DNA from: a virus
Virus record (IMG/VR): IMGVR_UViG_3300028392_000034
Coordinates: 84,971 to 148,970 of that record
DNA: 64,000 nt
Direction: 5' to 3' (one strand)
The notes under the pieces are model-generated. The model searched no databases. It was not told the origin of the DNA and was given only the letters and a program-made list of their open reading frames with translations. The number at the start of each line of letters is the position of its first letter. The stretch's first letter is position 1. Shown piece after piece: positions 23,411 to 31,516 of the stretch. A program made the position numbers and the translations under genes.

Positions 23411-23916
23411 ACGAGCTCGTCTCTGAGCTTAACGATACTGTCACAATATCGTTAGACGGCTACTATAAAAAAACCAACGGATGGGCCGATCCACAATATG
23501 GTGCTATTCCGCCGTTGACTGTGAGCAATATTGATGGCAACATCAACGGAACCACTTACAGCAACATTAGTCTTACCGGAAGTCCGTTTACATTTAGTAA
23601 TACTGCTGGGCATGTTTGGACCACCGGAACTACTAGCCCATACACTGTTAACAGTCCTTACACCATGAATCAAAGTGGTAAAGTTGTTATTCAAGGCGAT
23701 AATGCCGATCTTGTGATAGGCGAAAAAAGTATGCGAGATTGGATGGAACGGGTTGAGGAACGATTGAACATCCTAACACCTAACACCAAATTGGAAGAGG
23801 AATGGGAAGAACTCCGTGCTCTGGGCGAACAGTATCGTCAACTTGAACAGCACATCAAAGATAAACAGGCCACATGGGACCGTTTGAAGGCCATGCCACC
23901 GCCAGTGACAGAGTAA
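23383..23916 (+). CDS. Phage protein with C-terminal coiled coil
   Basis: 177 residues. The N-terminal helix (MDLTQEKTLDELVSELND) is followed by a Gly/Thr/Asn-rich stretch (residues 45-100) like a fibre segment. Then comes the well conserved block KVVIQGDNADLVIGEKSMRDW and a helical coil (EERLNILTPNTKLEEEWEELR...RLKAMPPP). This C-terminal block occurs in many marine phage and even eukaryotic-virus proteins. Role unknown; a capsid or structural accessory is plausible. Confidence 0.75.
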   Translation: MDLTQEKTLDELVSELNDTVTISLDGYYKKTNGWADPQYGAIPPLTVSNIDGNINGTTYSNISLTGSPFTFSNTAGHVWTTGTTSPYTVNSPYTMNQSGKVVIQGDNADLVIGEKSMRDWMERVEERLNILTPNTKLEEEWEELRALGEQYRQLEQHIKDKQATWDRLKAMPPPVTE

Positions 23917-23984
23917 TATGCCCAGTTAACGGCAAAAACCTATCAAAAATCGTAGATCTTTGCCGGCATAGGGTGTATAATAAT

Positions 23985-24097
23985 AAGTATTTTAGAGAGT
24001 AGAATACACAACCAAGCTAACAGATGTTTAGCGTAGGATTATAATCTTAGATCTACTCCACAACGGATGGACCAGTGCCGCAAAGCTGGTCTTTTTT
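23985..24097 (+). ncRNA. Candidate small structured RNA
   Basis: From just after the TATAAT box at 23976 to the T-run after GACCAG/CTGGTC. It contains two further hairpins and no plausible reading frame. About 110 nt, the size of many phage sRNAs. Not matched to any known family. Confidence 0.4.
24070..24097 (+). terminator. Rho-independent terminator
   Basis: GACCAG stem with CTGGTC, a 10-nt loop and six T residues (24092-24097). Confidence 0.8.
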
Positions 24098-24276
24098 AGA
24101 GAGGGCTTCGGAAATCCTCTTCATTGACAAACGGTCCGAATTGGCCAGCAACAACAGTCAATTCGGAGAATATGGCACTGAGGCCCGAGGTCTTTTGTCG
24201 AATCTACAGCCACCGTCAATGCGCTCATCCTGGGCACCTCCGCTGACACGCACAGTCTTGTGATGAGGAGAAGGCA

Positions 24277-24837
24277 TTGAAATTAAATTCGATAACTGAC
24301 GTAGGTAACAAAATTTTTCAATTTTGTGGTTTTATGATTGTGATGTTTGCTGTAATCACAGTAACACAATATAAATTAGATATCCTAAAAGTAACAAACG
24401 AAACAGCTCGACAAGGTTTTATCAGCGTCGAGGACAGAACCAGACAACTGGCCTGTTTAACCAAAAACATCTATTGGGAAAGTGCAAGCGAACCTTTTGA
24501 AGGTAAGGTCGCTGTAGCCCAAGTCACTATTAACCGTGTAGACAGCGGCAAATTTGCATCCGATATTTGCGGTGTGGTTTATCAAAAGAACATGGTCTTA
24601 GGCCGAGAAGTTTGCCAATTCAGTTGGATGTGTGACGGATCCAGTCGAATTAGACCCATTTATCCAGCCTATTGGAAAGAGTCAGAAGAAGTGGCTAAAA
24701 AAGTATTACTAGAAGGTTTTAGACTACCCGGCTTGAAGAATGCTCTGTATTTTCATGCAGACTATGTTCAAGCTCAATGGGGCAAACCACAAGTGGCCAA
24801 AATTGGTCGACACGTATTTTATTCAGAGAGGATATAA
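24277..24837 (+). CDS. Cell-wall hydrolase, SleB/CwlJ type, membrane-anchored
   Basis: 186 residues from a TTG start; GAGGAG at 24265-24270 decides it. There is one hydrophobic N-terminal segment (about residues 13-30). The hydrolase domain at about 60-186 has LTKNIYWESASEP (catalytic-type Glu), GKVAVAQVTINRVDSG and CQFSWMCDG, typical of the SleB/Hydrolase_2 family, which cleaves peptidoglycan. Phage members act as lysis or entry enzymes. It is separate from the GH19 endolysin block at 52 kb, so an early or alternative role is likely. The TTG start suggests low expression. Confidence 0.8.
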   Translation: MKLNSITDVGNKIFQFCGFMIVMFAVITVTQYKLDILKVTNETARQGFISVEDRTRQLACLTKNIYWESASEPFEGKVAVAQVTINRVDSGKFASDICGVVYQKNMVLGREVCQFSWMCDGSSRIRPIYPAYWKESEEVAKKVLLEGFRLPGLKNALYFHADYVQAQWGKPQVAKIGRHVFYSERI

Positions 24838-24839
24838 AC

Positions 24840-25151
24840 ATGGAAAAACTCGACGGTTGGATCAAGTGTGCAAGAGCATGGTTAGATCAGCAATTGCCCA
24901 AAGTAAGTGCCGATACGCTAGGGTGGTTGGCTGTGATCTTAATGCATTCCGCTACCATTCCTTCTTTGATAGCGTTATTAACCGGGTTAAGTGATCGCAC
25001 TCCGGGCCTAGATATTGTGCTGTTCATTTGGGCCGGCCTGTTGTTGTTGTTTGGTCGAGCCATTGTGCTCAAGGACACCTTAAACATTGTCACAATAGGT
25101 GTTGGGTTTATAATACAAGCCGTCATAATGGCTGTGATCTTGTTCAAATAA
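24840..25151 (+). CDS. Small three-segment membrane protein
   Basis: 103 residues from the ATG at 24840, two bases after the hydrolase stop. Hydrophobic segments at about 28-47, 57-75 and 83-101, with a short soluble N-terminus. The setting next to a wall hydrolase suggests a holin-like or envelope role. No family recognised. Confidence 0.65.
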   Translation: MEKLDGWIKCARAWLDQQLPKVSADTLGWLAVILMHSATIPSLIALLTGLSDRTPGLDIVLFIWAGLLLLFGRAIVLKDTLNIVTIGVGFIIQAVIMAVILFK

Positions 25152-25155
25152 ACGG

Positions 25156-25184
25156 TTGACCTGCGCCCAATTATCTGCTATAAT
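25156..25184 (+). promoter_or_regulatory. Sigma70-type promoter driving a leaderless gene
   Basis: TTGACC, 17-bp spacer, TATAAT, then ACAGT and the ATG at 25190. Confidence 0.8.
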
Positions 25185-25189
25185 ACAGT

Positions 25190-25420
25190 ATGATTAAGAT
25201 TTCTCAGGGTCGATCCTATAAAACTTTGCGTCCAAGTGACCCAGATTTTACATTCTCGCCTGATGGCTTTACACTGGTGTCACGAGCCGCAATTGAAATC
25301 AGTCAGCGATGTCCAGAAAACTATCAAGATCTTATACAGGAATGCATTCGTCACGGTTGGCTCAAACCTGTGGCCTATATGCGTGATACCGAATACACTA
25401 TGGAGTTATTACAAAAATGA
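25190..25420 (+). CDS. Small hypothetical phage protein
   Basis: 76 residues. MIKISQGRSYKTLRPSDPDF, FSPDGFTLVSRAAIEIS and LIQECIRHGWLKPVAYM follow a pattern seen in small T4-type phage proteins, with a two-helix C-terminus. Leaderless by promoter position. It overlaps the next gene by four bases. Confidence 0.75.
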   Translation: MIKISQGRSYKTLRPSDPDFTFSPDGFTLVSRAAIEISQRCPENYQDLIQECIRHGWLKPVAYMRDTEYTMELLQK

Positions 25421-25806
25421 CCATGCACCTAGTAGGCCCGTATCTTAGTCTCAACGGCAAAAAGAAAGGCCGAGTGAAATTTCGCAACGCCGACGAAGCT
25501 CGTAAATCACGTGAGCTCGATGCATCATGGCAAGAGTTAAAAAAGAAGTGGGAAGTAGACGCAGACGAGAAAAAACGTAGCCGGGCCTTAAAGGCCGAGC
25601 CACTCGATTATAAATTGTCCGCGCCCGCCGGCCGTTTTACCACACATCATATTCCCAGTCGCAACACTGGTGGCAATGCTACTCTAGCACCGGCCAAAGT
25701 TTACACAGGTACCAAAGTCAAAGGGATCGCTACCATGCACAAGTCAAATGCTGTTCCGGTATTTTCAGATGAGGAAGCCAAAGATATAAGTAAAATGCGT
25801 CGCTAA
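25417..25806 (+). CDS. Basic phage hypothetical protein
   Basis: 129 residues, Lys/Arg-rich, with long charged helix (RELDASWQELKKKWEVDADE) and a Ser/Thr/Gly-rich end (FTTHHIPSRNTGGNATLAP, then KVKGIATMHKSNAVPVF). This composition is common in small phage proteins found next to replication genes, role unknown. Confidence 0.75.
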   Translation: MTMHLVGPYLSLNGKKKGRVKFRNADEARKSRELDASWQELKKKWEVDADEKKRSRALKAEPLDYKLSAPAGRFTTHHIPSRNTGGNATLAPAKVYTGTKVKGIATMHKSNAVPVFSDEEAKDISKMRR

Positions 25807-25807
25807 A

Positions 25808-25828
25808 ATGAAAGAACTTATTAATTGA
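25808..25828 (+). CDS. Six-codon leader ORF overlapping the IF-1 start
   Basis: ATGAAAGAACTTATTAATTGA encodes MKELIN, and its TGA shares bases with the TTG of IF-1 (ATTGAGC). A peptide this small may be chance, but the ATTGA overlap would couple translation of IF-1 to it. Confidence 0.35.
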   Translation: MKELIN

Positions 25829-26043
25829 GCAAAGAAGATGTAATAAAAATGGAAGGGGTTGTAGCAGAAGTTTTACCCAATACCATGTTTCGTATCAAAA
25901 TGGAAAACTTTGAAAAGCCTGTGCTGGCCAACCTCAGTGGTCGTATGCGTAAAAACAACATCAAGGTCCTGATGGGCGACAGTGTAGAAATGGAATTTAG
26001 TCCCTACGATCTAACCCGTGGTCGTATTACTCGCCGTAGATAA
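25825..26043 (+). CDS. infA: Translation initiation factor IF-1
   Basis: 72 residues from a TTG start. Full-length and closely matching bacterial IF-1 (E. coli is 72): [20 protein letters not shown], a strand in the OB-fold core, and [20 protein letters not shown] followed by [14 protein letters not shown]-1 binds the A site of the 30S subunit during initiation and works with IF-2 and IF-3. Phage copies are known mainly from large phages. It starts four bases before the end of the six-codon ORF. The last codons overlap the late-promoter element that drives the sodB gene. Confidence 0.92.
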   Translation: MSKEDVIKMEGVVAEVLPNTMFRIKMENFEKPVLANLSGRMRKNNIKVLMGDSVEMEFSPYDLTRGRITRRR

Positions 26044-26046
26044 ATA
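26041..26046 (+). promoter_or_regulatory. Late promoter element, leaderless sodB
   Basis: GATAAATA lies at the IF-1 stop codon (TAA within it); only CCCT separates it from the ATG at 26051. Confidence 0.5.
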
Positions 26047-26050
26047 CCCT

Positions 26051-26605
26051 ATGCATGTTAGTATAAGACAAGATATTGAATTATTAGAAGCTTCGACTCG
26101 GCCAGCCAAGTTGGAAACCACACCTTTGCCCTACACACACAAGGCGTTGGAGCCTGTAATGAGCCCGGCTACAATTGAATACCATTACGAGCATTTGGCC
26201 AAAGGCTATGCCAAACGCTACAATGCGGGTGAAGGCAATGCAGATTTTAACCGTGCTGGTAGTTTTTTACATAATAAATTTTTTCCACAACTTCGAGAAC
26301 CCAAAGGAGCTAATCGCCCCAAAGGCGCTGTGCTAGAACTAATTGAAACCAACTTCGAAACCTACGAAGATTTTAAAGCGGCGTTCAAAGAAGTCGCGAT
26401 GAAGATTCAAGGATCAGGCTGGGTATATCTCAGCACCGCGGGCACAATTAAAACCATTCCAAACCATCAGGTTAGGACAGATATTTGTGTGCTAGTGGAC
26501 TGGTGGGAACACGCATGGAGCCTAGATTACCAATGGGACAAAGAGCGTTATCTAGATAACATCTGGAAAATTATTGACTGGAACGTTTGCAACGAAAGAA
26601 TATGA
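26051..26605 (+). CDS. sodB: Iron/manganese superoxide dismutase
   Basis: 184 residues from the ATG at 26051. All four metal ligands are present in the family spacing: His45 (TIEYHYEH), His74 (GSFLHNKFF), Asp150 and His154 (VDWWEHAW, followed by [16 protein letters not shown]). Length and fold are those of Fe/Mn-SOD; whether Fe or Mn cannot be told. Converts superoxide to H2O2 in the cytoplasm, which the phage AhpC/AhpD pair could then remove. No signal peptide. It overlaps the Fe-S carrier gene by four bases. Confidence 0.9.
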   Translation: MHVSIRQDIELLEASTRPAKLETTPLPYTHKALEPVMSPATIEYHYEHLAKGYAKRYNAGEGNADFNRAGSFLHNKFFPQLREPKGANRPKGAVLELIETNFETYEDFKAAFKEVAMKIQGSGWVYLSTAGTIKTIPNHQVRTDICVLVDWWEHAWSLDYQWDKERYLDNIWKIIDWNVCNERI

Positions 26606-26928
26606 TCACAATTACCGACAACGCAGTGGCAAAAATACGAGATATCATTGCCGAAGAAAACAATCCCGAACTTAAACTACGTGTATTTGTCCAAGGCGGC
26701 GGCTGCAGCGGAATGCAATACGGTTTTACCCTAGACGAAATAAAAAACGAAGATGACTGGGACTTAAACTATAACGGAGTTCAAGTGCTAGTTGATAGCA
26801 TGAGCGGCGGATATCTACAAGGTGCAGAAGTAGACTACAAAGAAGACCAATACGGTGCTACTTTTAGTATCAAAAATCCCACAGCACAAACCACCTGTGG
26901 CTGCGGCAGTAGTTTTAGCCCAGGTTAA
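26602..26928 (+). CDS. erpA: A-type Fe-S carrier, ErpA/IscA family
   Basis: 108 residues; the start is the ATG overlapping the SOD stop. Three Cys ligands in family positions: Cys35 ([10 protein letters not shown]), Cys99 and Cys101 (TTCGCGSSF). It would carry and deliver [2Fe-2S]/[4Fe-4S] clusters. In ErpA-type proteins the sequence GGGCSGMxYGF is constant. Gene order sodB-erpA in one translationally coupled unit suggests a defence for Fe-S proteins against superoxide; the two radical-SAM enzymes at 38.8-41.2 kb are obvious clients. Inference. Confidence 0.9.
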   Translation: MITITDNAVAKIRDIIAEENNPELKLRVFVQGGGCSGMQYGFTLDEIKNEDDWDLNYNGVQVLVDSMSGGYLQGAEVDYKEDQYGATFSIKNPTAQTTCGCGSSFSPG

Positions 26929-26951
26929 ATAAAATACCCCACGTAGTCTAG

Positions 26952-26987
26952 AATTGGCCCTCTGCTAAATACAGCAAGAGGACAATT
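26952..26987 (+). promoter_or_regulatory. Late promoter inside a ribosome-site-masking dyad
   Basis: TAAATA (26966-26971) lies in the loop of a dyad: AATTG/CAATT outer arms, CCTCTGCT and AGC-A-AGAGG inner arms (26959-26981). The right arm holds the AGAGG Shine-Dalgarno of the gene at 26992. Transcripts started at the late promoter lack the left arm; read-through RNA has both. Confidence 0.6.
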
Positions 26988-26991
26988 ATCT

Positions 26992-29049
26992 ATGACCCAA
27001 CAAGTTATCCAAGTAGGAGCCGAACCAAATGACGGGCAGGGCACCCCTTTACGCAACTCTTTTATCATTACCAATGAAAATTTTACAGAACTTTATGCTC
27101 GTGCCCAGGTCTCTCCTCCTACTACTTTAGTTGGACAGATAGGTGATCAAGCCGGTTGGTATGCCTACGACAGCACGTATTTTTACTATTGCTTTGCAGA
27201 TTATGATGGAACCAGTGTTATTTGGGCACAGATAAGTCAAATTGGCAATGTAACCGTTACTACCATTCAAAATGGAACCAGTAATGTAGCCATTACCAAC
27301 ATCAATGGTAATGTAATTACTGGAGTCAGCGGATTCTCAAATGTTGTAACGGTTGCTGCCACTGGACAATATGTTCAAGGTGTTGTTAGTGCTCTTGGCA
27401 ATGTCACTGGCAGTTACATTTTAGGCAACGGTAGTCAATTAACTGGGCTTCCAGCAACTTACACCAATTCAAATGTTACCACATTGTTGGCCACATTTGG
27501 ATCAAATACAATTTCGTCCACTGGTAATATTACCAGTGGTAATCTAAGTGTAACTAATAATAGTGTTACTGTCGGCAATGTCACAGGTGGAAATTTAACC
27601 ACTGGTGGGCAAGTTAGTGCCACTGGCAACATTGTAACAGATCAATATTTTGTTGGCAACTTTTTTGGTAACATCACCGGTAACTTTGTAGTCCCTGGCA
27701 GCAATACTCAAGTTATATTCAATACCAACGGCAATGCTGATGCCGTCGCCGGTATGACTTTTAACAGAGATTCTAACACATTTATAGTATTAGGAGTTGT
27801 AAGTAGCCAAGGTAATGTTATAAGTGGAAACTTGACCACTGGTGGTCAAGTAAGTGCCACTGGCAATGTCAGAGGTGGCAATGTATTGACCACTGGTGTG
27901 ATCAGTGCTACCGGGAATGCCACAGTTGGTAATATCAGTGCTACAAATTACACCGGAACCGCAGTCAGTGTCACGGGCAATGTAACAAGTGCTAATGTAT
28001 CAACTGGCGGTGTGGTCAGCGCCACAGGTAATGTCAGTTCTGCAGGCAATGTTTCGGGCAATTATCTTCGTGCTACCCTTGACGTCAATGCCGGCGGAAA
28101 TGTATCGGCTACTGCACATACCGGAACCGCAGTCAATGTCACTGGCAACATAACAGGTGGCAATGTATTAACTGGTGGACAAGTAAGTGCTGTTGGCAAC
28201 ATAACTGGTAACTATTTTGTTGGTAACGGATCTGCACTAACCGGCGTCAGCAATTATGGCGACAGCAATGTCAACACACTGCTGGCCGCGTGGGGGTCCA
28301 ATACAGTATTAACCACTGGCACAATCACAGCCGGCAATGTAACAGGTGGCAATGTATTAACTGGTGGATTGGTAAGTGCTGTTGGCAACATAACTGGTGG
28401 CAACGTAGTAACAGGTGGATTGGTAAGTGCTGTTGGCAACATAACTGGTAACTATTTTGTTGGTAACGGATCTGCACTAACTGGTGTGATTGCCACTGGA
28501 ATTGGCACCATTGGCTCGTTGAGTGTAACCGGCAACATAACAGCTGGCAATATAACCGTGTCAACTGGCACTGTATCAGTGGGCAGCATAACAAACAACA
28601 ACAGCAACGCCGTTGGCAATATTGGTAGTTCGAGCAGCTATTTTAACACTGTGTTTGCTAAAGCCACTAGTGCTCAATATGCTGACTTGGCTGAAAATTA
28701 TCTAGCTGACACAGATTACACACCAGGCACTGTGGTTGTGTTTGGTGGCGAGCAAGAAATAACTATCAGCACCGACGTTGCTGATGAACGGGTAGCTGGT
28801 GCAATATCTACCAATCCGGCGCATTTAATGAATGCCGCCATGCCAGGATTACCAGTGGCATTGCGTGGACGAGTGCCGGTCAATGTCGTTGGGTCTGTAG
28901 TTAAGGGTGACAGTCTGGTAACCAGTTCGACTGCAGGACATGCTCAAAGCGTTGGCCGCAGTCGTTTATATGGACAGGCTGTGTTTGCCAAGGCTCTTGA
29001 AACCAATCTTGAGGACGGCAAAAAAGTTATTATCGCTGTTATAATTTAA
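26992..29049 (+). CDS. Repeat-rich tail/fibre protein
   Basis: 685 residues. Residues 4-36 (VIQVGAEPNDGQGTPLR, then ENFTELYAR) are the fibre N-terminal module seen also in the minus-strand gene at 3148. From about residue 130 to 520 runs an array of 15-20-residue repeats built on TGNxTGGNVxTGGxVSATGN, with DNA-level copies including a 59-bp pair. The C-terminal ~130 residues (QYADLAENYLADTDYTPGTVV, GGEQEITISTDVADERVAGAIS) form a domain shared with marine T4-like virion proteins. Probably a fibre or baseplate-linked protein. Preceded by a late promoter. Confidence 0.85.
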   Translation: MTQQVIQVGAEPNDGQGTPLRNSFIITNENFTELYARAQVSPPTTLVGQIGDQAGWYAYDSTYFYYCFADYDGTSVIWAQISQIGNVTVTTIQNGTSNVAITNINGNVITGVSGFSNVVTVAATGQYVQGVVSALGNVTGSYILGNGSQLTGLPATYTNSNVTTLLATFGSNTISSTGNITSGNLSVTNNSVTVGNVTGGNLTTGGQVSATGNIVTDQYFVGNFFGNITGNFVVPGSNTQVIFNTNGNADAVAGMTFNRDSNTFIVLGVVSSQGNVISGNLTTGGQVSATGNVRGGNVLTTGVISATGNATVGNISATNYTGTAVSVTGNVTSANVSTGGVVSATGNVSSAGNVSGNYLRATLDVNAGGNVSATAHTGTAVNVTGNITGGNVLTGGQVSAVGNITGNYFVGNGSALTGVSNYGDSNVNTLLAAWGSNTVLTTGTITAGNVTGGNVLTGGLVSAVGNITGGNVVTGGLVSAVGNITGNYFVGNGSALTGVIATGIGTIGSLSVTGNITAGNITVSTGTVSVGSITNNNSNAVGNIGSSSSYFNTVFAKATSAQYADLAENYLADTDYTPGTVVVFGGEQEITISTDVADERVAGAISTNPAHLMNAAMPGLPVALRGRVPVNVVGSVVKGDSLVTSSTAGHAQSVGRSRLYGQAVFAKALETNLEDGKKVIIAVII
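28183..28241 (+). repeat. 59-bp direct repeat, copy 1
   Basis: Identical to 28423-28481, 240 bp downstream, inside the fibre gene. It encodes VSAVGNITGNYFVGNGSALT in both places. Confidence 0.85.
28423..28481 (+). repeat. 59-bp direct repeat, copy 2
   Basis: Perfect second copy of 28183-28241; with shorter repeats between them, a site for expansion or contraction by recombination. Confidence 0.85.
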
Positions 29050-29050
29050 T

Positions 29051-31513
29051 ATGTCACAACCGGTTTGGCAAACTCCTGCTGGTAGCCTAGGGACCATACC
29101 CGAAGGAGTCTTTTACAGTCTTCCTTTATTGGCCACAGCTGACAATACTGTATATTATCAGCTAATAGCTGGTGCATTACCTCGCGGTATGCAGATTAAT
29201 GAAACAGGAATTATCACCGGAGTTCCAAACGCCCGGGCAACAATTCAAGGCGTTCCACTTGATGTGCCAGTAGACACTCTGAGTAAGTTTGCCGTAAGAG
29301 CGTATACACGAACCGGTATGGTAATCAATCGACTGGCCGACAGAACGTTTACCATTGAAGTGGCCAATACCGCGATTCCTGCATTTGTTACACCGGCAGG
29401 GCAACTGGCTCAGTTGTATGATGCCAGTTTAATTACAGATTTGCAAATACAATACACAGGCCCGGATAATACCATAGTTAAACTGATAGCAGGCAGCTTA
29501 CCTCCTGGTTTAACTATCAGCACTGCCGGATTGATATCTGGTTTAATTGGCCTTAGTAGCGCAAACACTGACTATGCGTTTACACTACAACTGACCGATG
29601 GCACAGTAAACGGAACTGTTAATAGATCATTCAGTATATATGTATGGAGTAGAAATAGTCTTTCGGCTGACGATACATATATCACCTCAGACAACACATT
29701 TATTACTGCCGACGGAACACCTATACTTGTGCCAGTATTATTAAATACTCCCGGATCAATTGGTACTGTGCGTAGTGACAATTTCTTTGCTTATCAATTC
29801 AATGGTGTAGATTTAAATGGTGATCAATTTCAGTATTCTACTGACGCCGACATACCTGGACTGACATTAGATCCCAATTCAGGTTGGTTCTATGGAAACA
29901 TTCCTCCATTGGGTATAAACAATCAAACGTATTCTTTTAACATTTATCTGCAATTAGTTGCCTACCCTGACTACATTAGTCCTCCATATGCGTTTTCATT
30001 AACTGTAATCGGACCAGTAAGTGCTGATGTAACTTGGTTGGTTCCTGACAATCTTGGAACAATCGACAACGGTGCCACTAGCACATTTTATGTAGCGGCT
30101 GTAAATAGAAGTGGTGTAACACTACAATATCAACTGCTGTCAGGCAGTGATAGTTTATTACCTCAAGGTTTAGAATTATTACCCTCGGGTGAAATTGCCG
30201 GGCGAGTAAGTTTTAATACTTTTGCCTTGGACATGGGCACAACTACATTTGACAACAACACTACTACATTTGATTTGGTTTACTATTTTACAGTTACCGC
30301 TTATAGTGTTGATGGTTTAATCAGCTCTAACAAAGTATTTTCAATTCGAGTCAACCGAGCCTATAACGAGCCTTACGACAATCTTTATATTCAGGCCATG
30401 CCACCACTCAATGATCGGGCCGTGATCAATAGTCTGCTACAAAATAGTGATATTTTTCAACAAAACTTATTATATCGCCCAACCGATCCCAACTTTGGTG
30501 TGGCAAAAAATGTAACTTATTATCATGCGTATGGTCTTAGTGCCGCCACATTGGATGAATATGTAGCCAGTTTAGACATTAACCACTATTGGAAAAATCT
30601 TGTGCTGGGTTCTATCGAAGTTGCACAGGCCATTGATAGTTCAGGAACGGTCATCTACGAAGTGGTCTACAGTAGAATCATTGATGACCTGGTCAACGCA
30701 CAAGGCCAAAGTGTCAGTAAAGATGTCACACTACCCTATCCTGTCACTGCCGAATTACCGTATCCTAAAAACTCAACAGTGAGTGTCAGCACAGTATATC
30801 CTAACAGTTTGATCAACATGCGAGATCAAGTTATTGATGTAGTAGGACAAATTTCAAATACATTGCCCTTGTGGATGATTTGTAAACAGGCCAATGGCCA
30901 AACTTTGGGCTTTACTCCGGCCTGGGTCATAGCCTATGCCAATCCCGGACGCGGTGAACAATTGGCCTATTATATTGGTCAAGATTTTATTGACCAACTC
31001 AACGTGATTGACTTTGAAGTTGATCGTTACGAATTAGACAATCTATTAACCCGGAATTGGAATAGAGCCGATCAACATTGGGGCTATTCCGACAATTCAG
31101 CGATCCCGTACCCAGCTAGCTTGACCACGTTTGACCTTATTGGATTACCTATATTCTCTTCGACTGAATCATACCAAGTTGGGCAGGTTGTGGAATATCA
31201 AACTATACGCGGCGACGTCAGAATTAATAAAATATACGAATGTATACAAGCGACTGTGCCAGGAACGTTGCCCACTGATCCTGCATATTGGAATCAAAAT
31301 GGTCAAAATATCGGCAGCTGGATCAACGACGCAGATGCAATAACCACCTGGGAAGATGACTATTTTACACTGACCAATTGGACTTATGCAACACCACCGG
31401 GTACTACGTTTGACGGCGGAAGTATGCAGTTCACTGCGCCAGTTGACATGTATTCTAACACCAATGTATACGATAAATATCTCGTATTCCCCCGACGCAA
31501 TATTTTAGGATAA
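29051..31513 (+). CDS. Large virion structural protein with Ig-like repeats
   Basis: 820 residues, following the fibre gene by one base. The N-terminal two thirds contains at least four He_PIG/Ig-like blocks, each with Pro/Gly turns such as YQLIAGALPRGMQINETGII and KLIAGSLPPGLTISTAGLI, and GVTLQYQLLSGSDSLLPQGL. The C-terminal part is different, with LQNSDIFQQNLLYRPTDPN and several Trp-rich motifs (WIINDADAITTW-like). Looks like a tail or baseplate-associated protein; the tail wedge or the fibre-linker role cannot be chosen by eye. Confidence 0.8.
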   Translation: MSQPVWQTPAGSLGTIPEGVFYSLPLLATADNTVYYQLIAGALPRGMQINETGIITGVPNARATIQGVPLDVPVDTLSKFAVRAYTRTGMVINRLADRTFTIEVANTAIPAFVTPAGQLAQLYDASLITDLQIQYTGPDNTIVKLIAGSLPPGLTISTAGLISGLIGLSSANTDYAFTLQLTDGTVNGTVNRSFSIYVWSRNSLSADDTYITSDNTFITADGTPILVPVLLNTPGSIGTVRSDNFFAYQFNGVDLNGDQFQYSTDADIPGLTLDPNSGWFYGNIPPLGINNQTYSFNIYLQLVAYPDYISPPYAFSLTVIGPVSADVTWLVPDNLGTIDNGATSTFYVAAVNRSGVTLQYQLLSGSDSLLPQGLELLPSGEIAGRVSFNTFALDMGTTTFDNNTTTFDLVYYFTVTAYSVDGLISSNKVFSIRVNRAYNEPYDNLYIQAMPPLNDRAVINSLLQNSDIFQQNLLYRPTDPNFGVAKNVTYYHAYGLSAATLDEYVASLDINHYWKNLVLGSIEVAQAIDSSGTVIYEVVYSRIIDDLVNAQGQSVSKDVTLPYPVTAELPYPKNSTVSVSTVYPNSLINMRDQVIDVVGQISNTLPLWMICKQANGQTLGFTPAWVIAYANPGRGEQLAYYIGQDFIDQLNVIDFEVDRYELDNLLTRNWNRADQHWGYSDNSAIPYPASLTTFDLIGLPIFSSTESYQVGQVVEYQTIRGDVRINKIYECIQATVPGTLPTDPAYWNQNGQNIGSWINDADAITTWEDDYFTLTNWTYATPPGTTFDGGSMQFTAPVDMYSNTNVYDKYLVFPRRNILG

Positions 31514-31516
31514 AAA

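Larger units (their letters stand above)
23917..24276 (+). other. 360-bp non-coding, hairpin-rich stretch
   Basis: No convincing gene. A TATAAT box at 23976-23981, with no good -35, precedes a run of hairpins. GTATT/AATAC is at 23987-24007, GCTAA/TTAGC at 24016-24032 and the terminator at 24070-24097. AGAGGG/TCCTCT is at 24100-24120, and the 9-bp stem TCCGAATTG/CAATTCGGA at 24135-24167. A 62-codon frame (24075-24263) overlaps these and looks spurious. Confidence 0.6.

Noticed and set aside
24075-24263. 62-codon frame in the structured non-coding stretch
   Set aside because: It overlaps the terminator and two hairpins and has no ribosome site or recognisable family.
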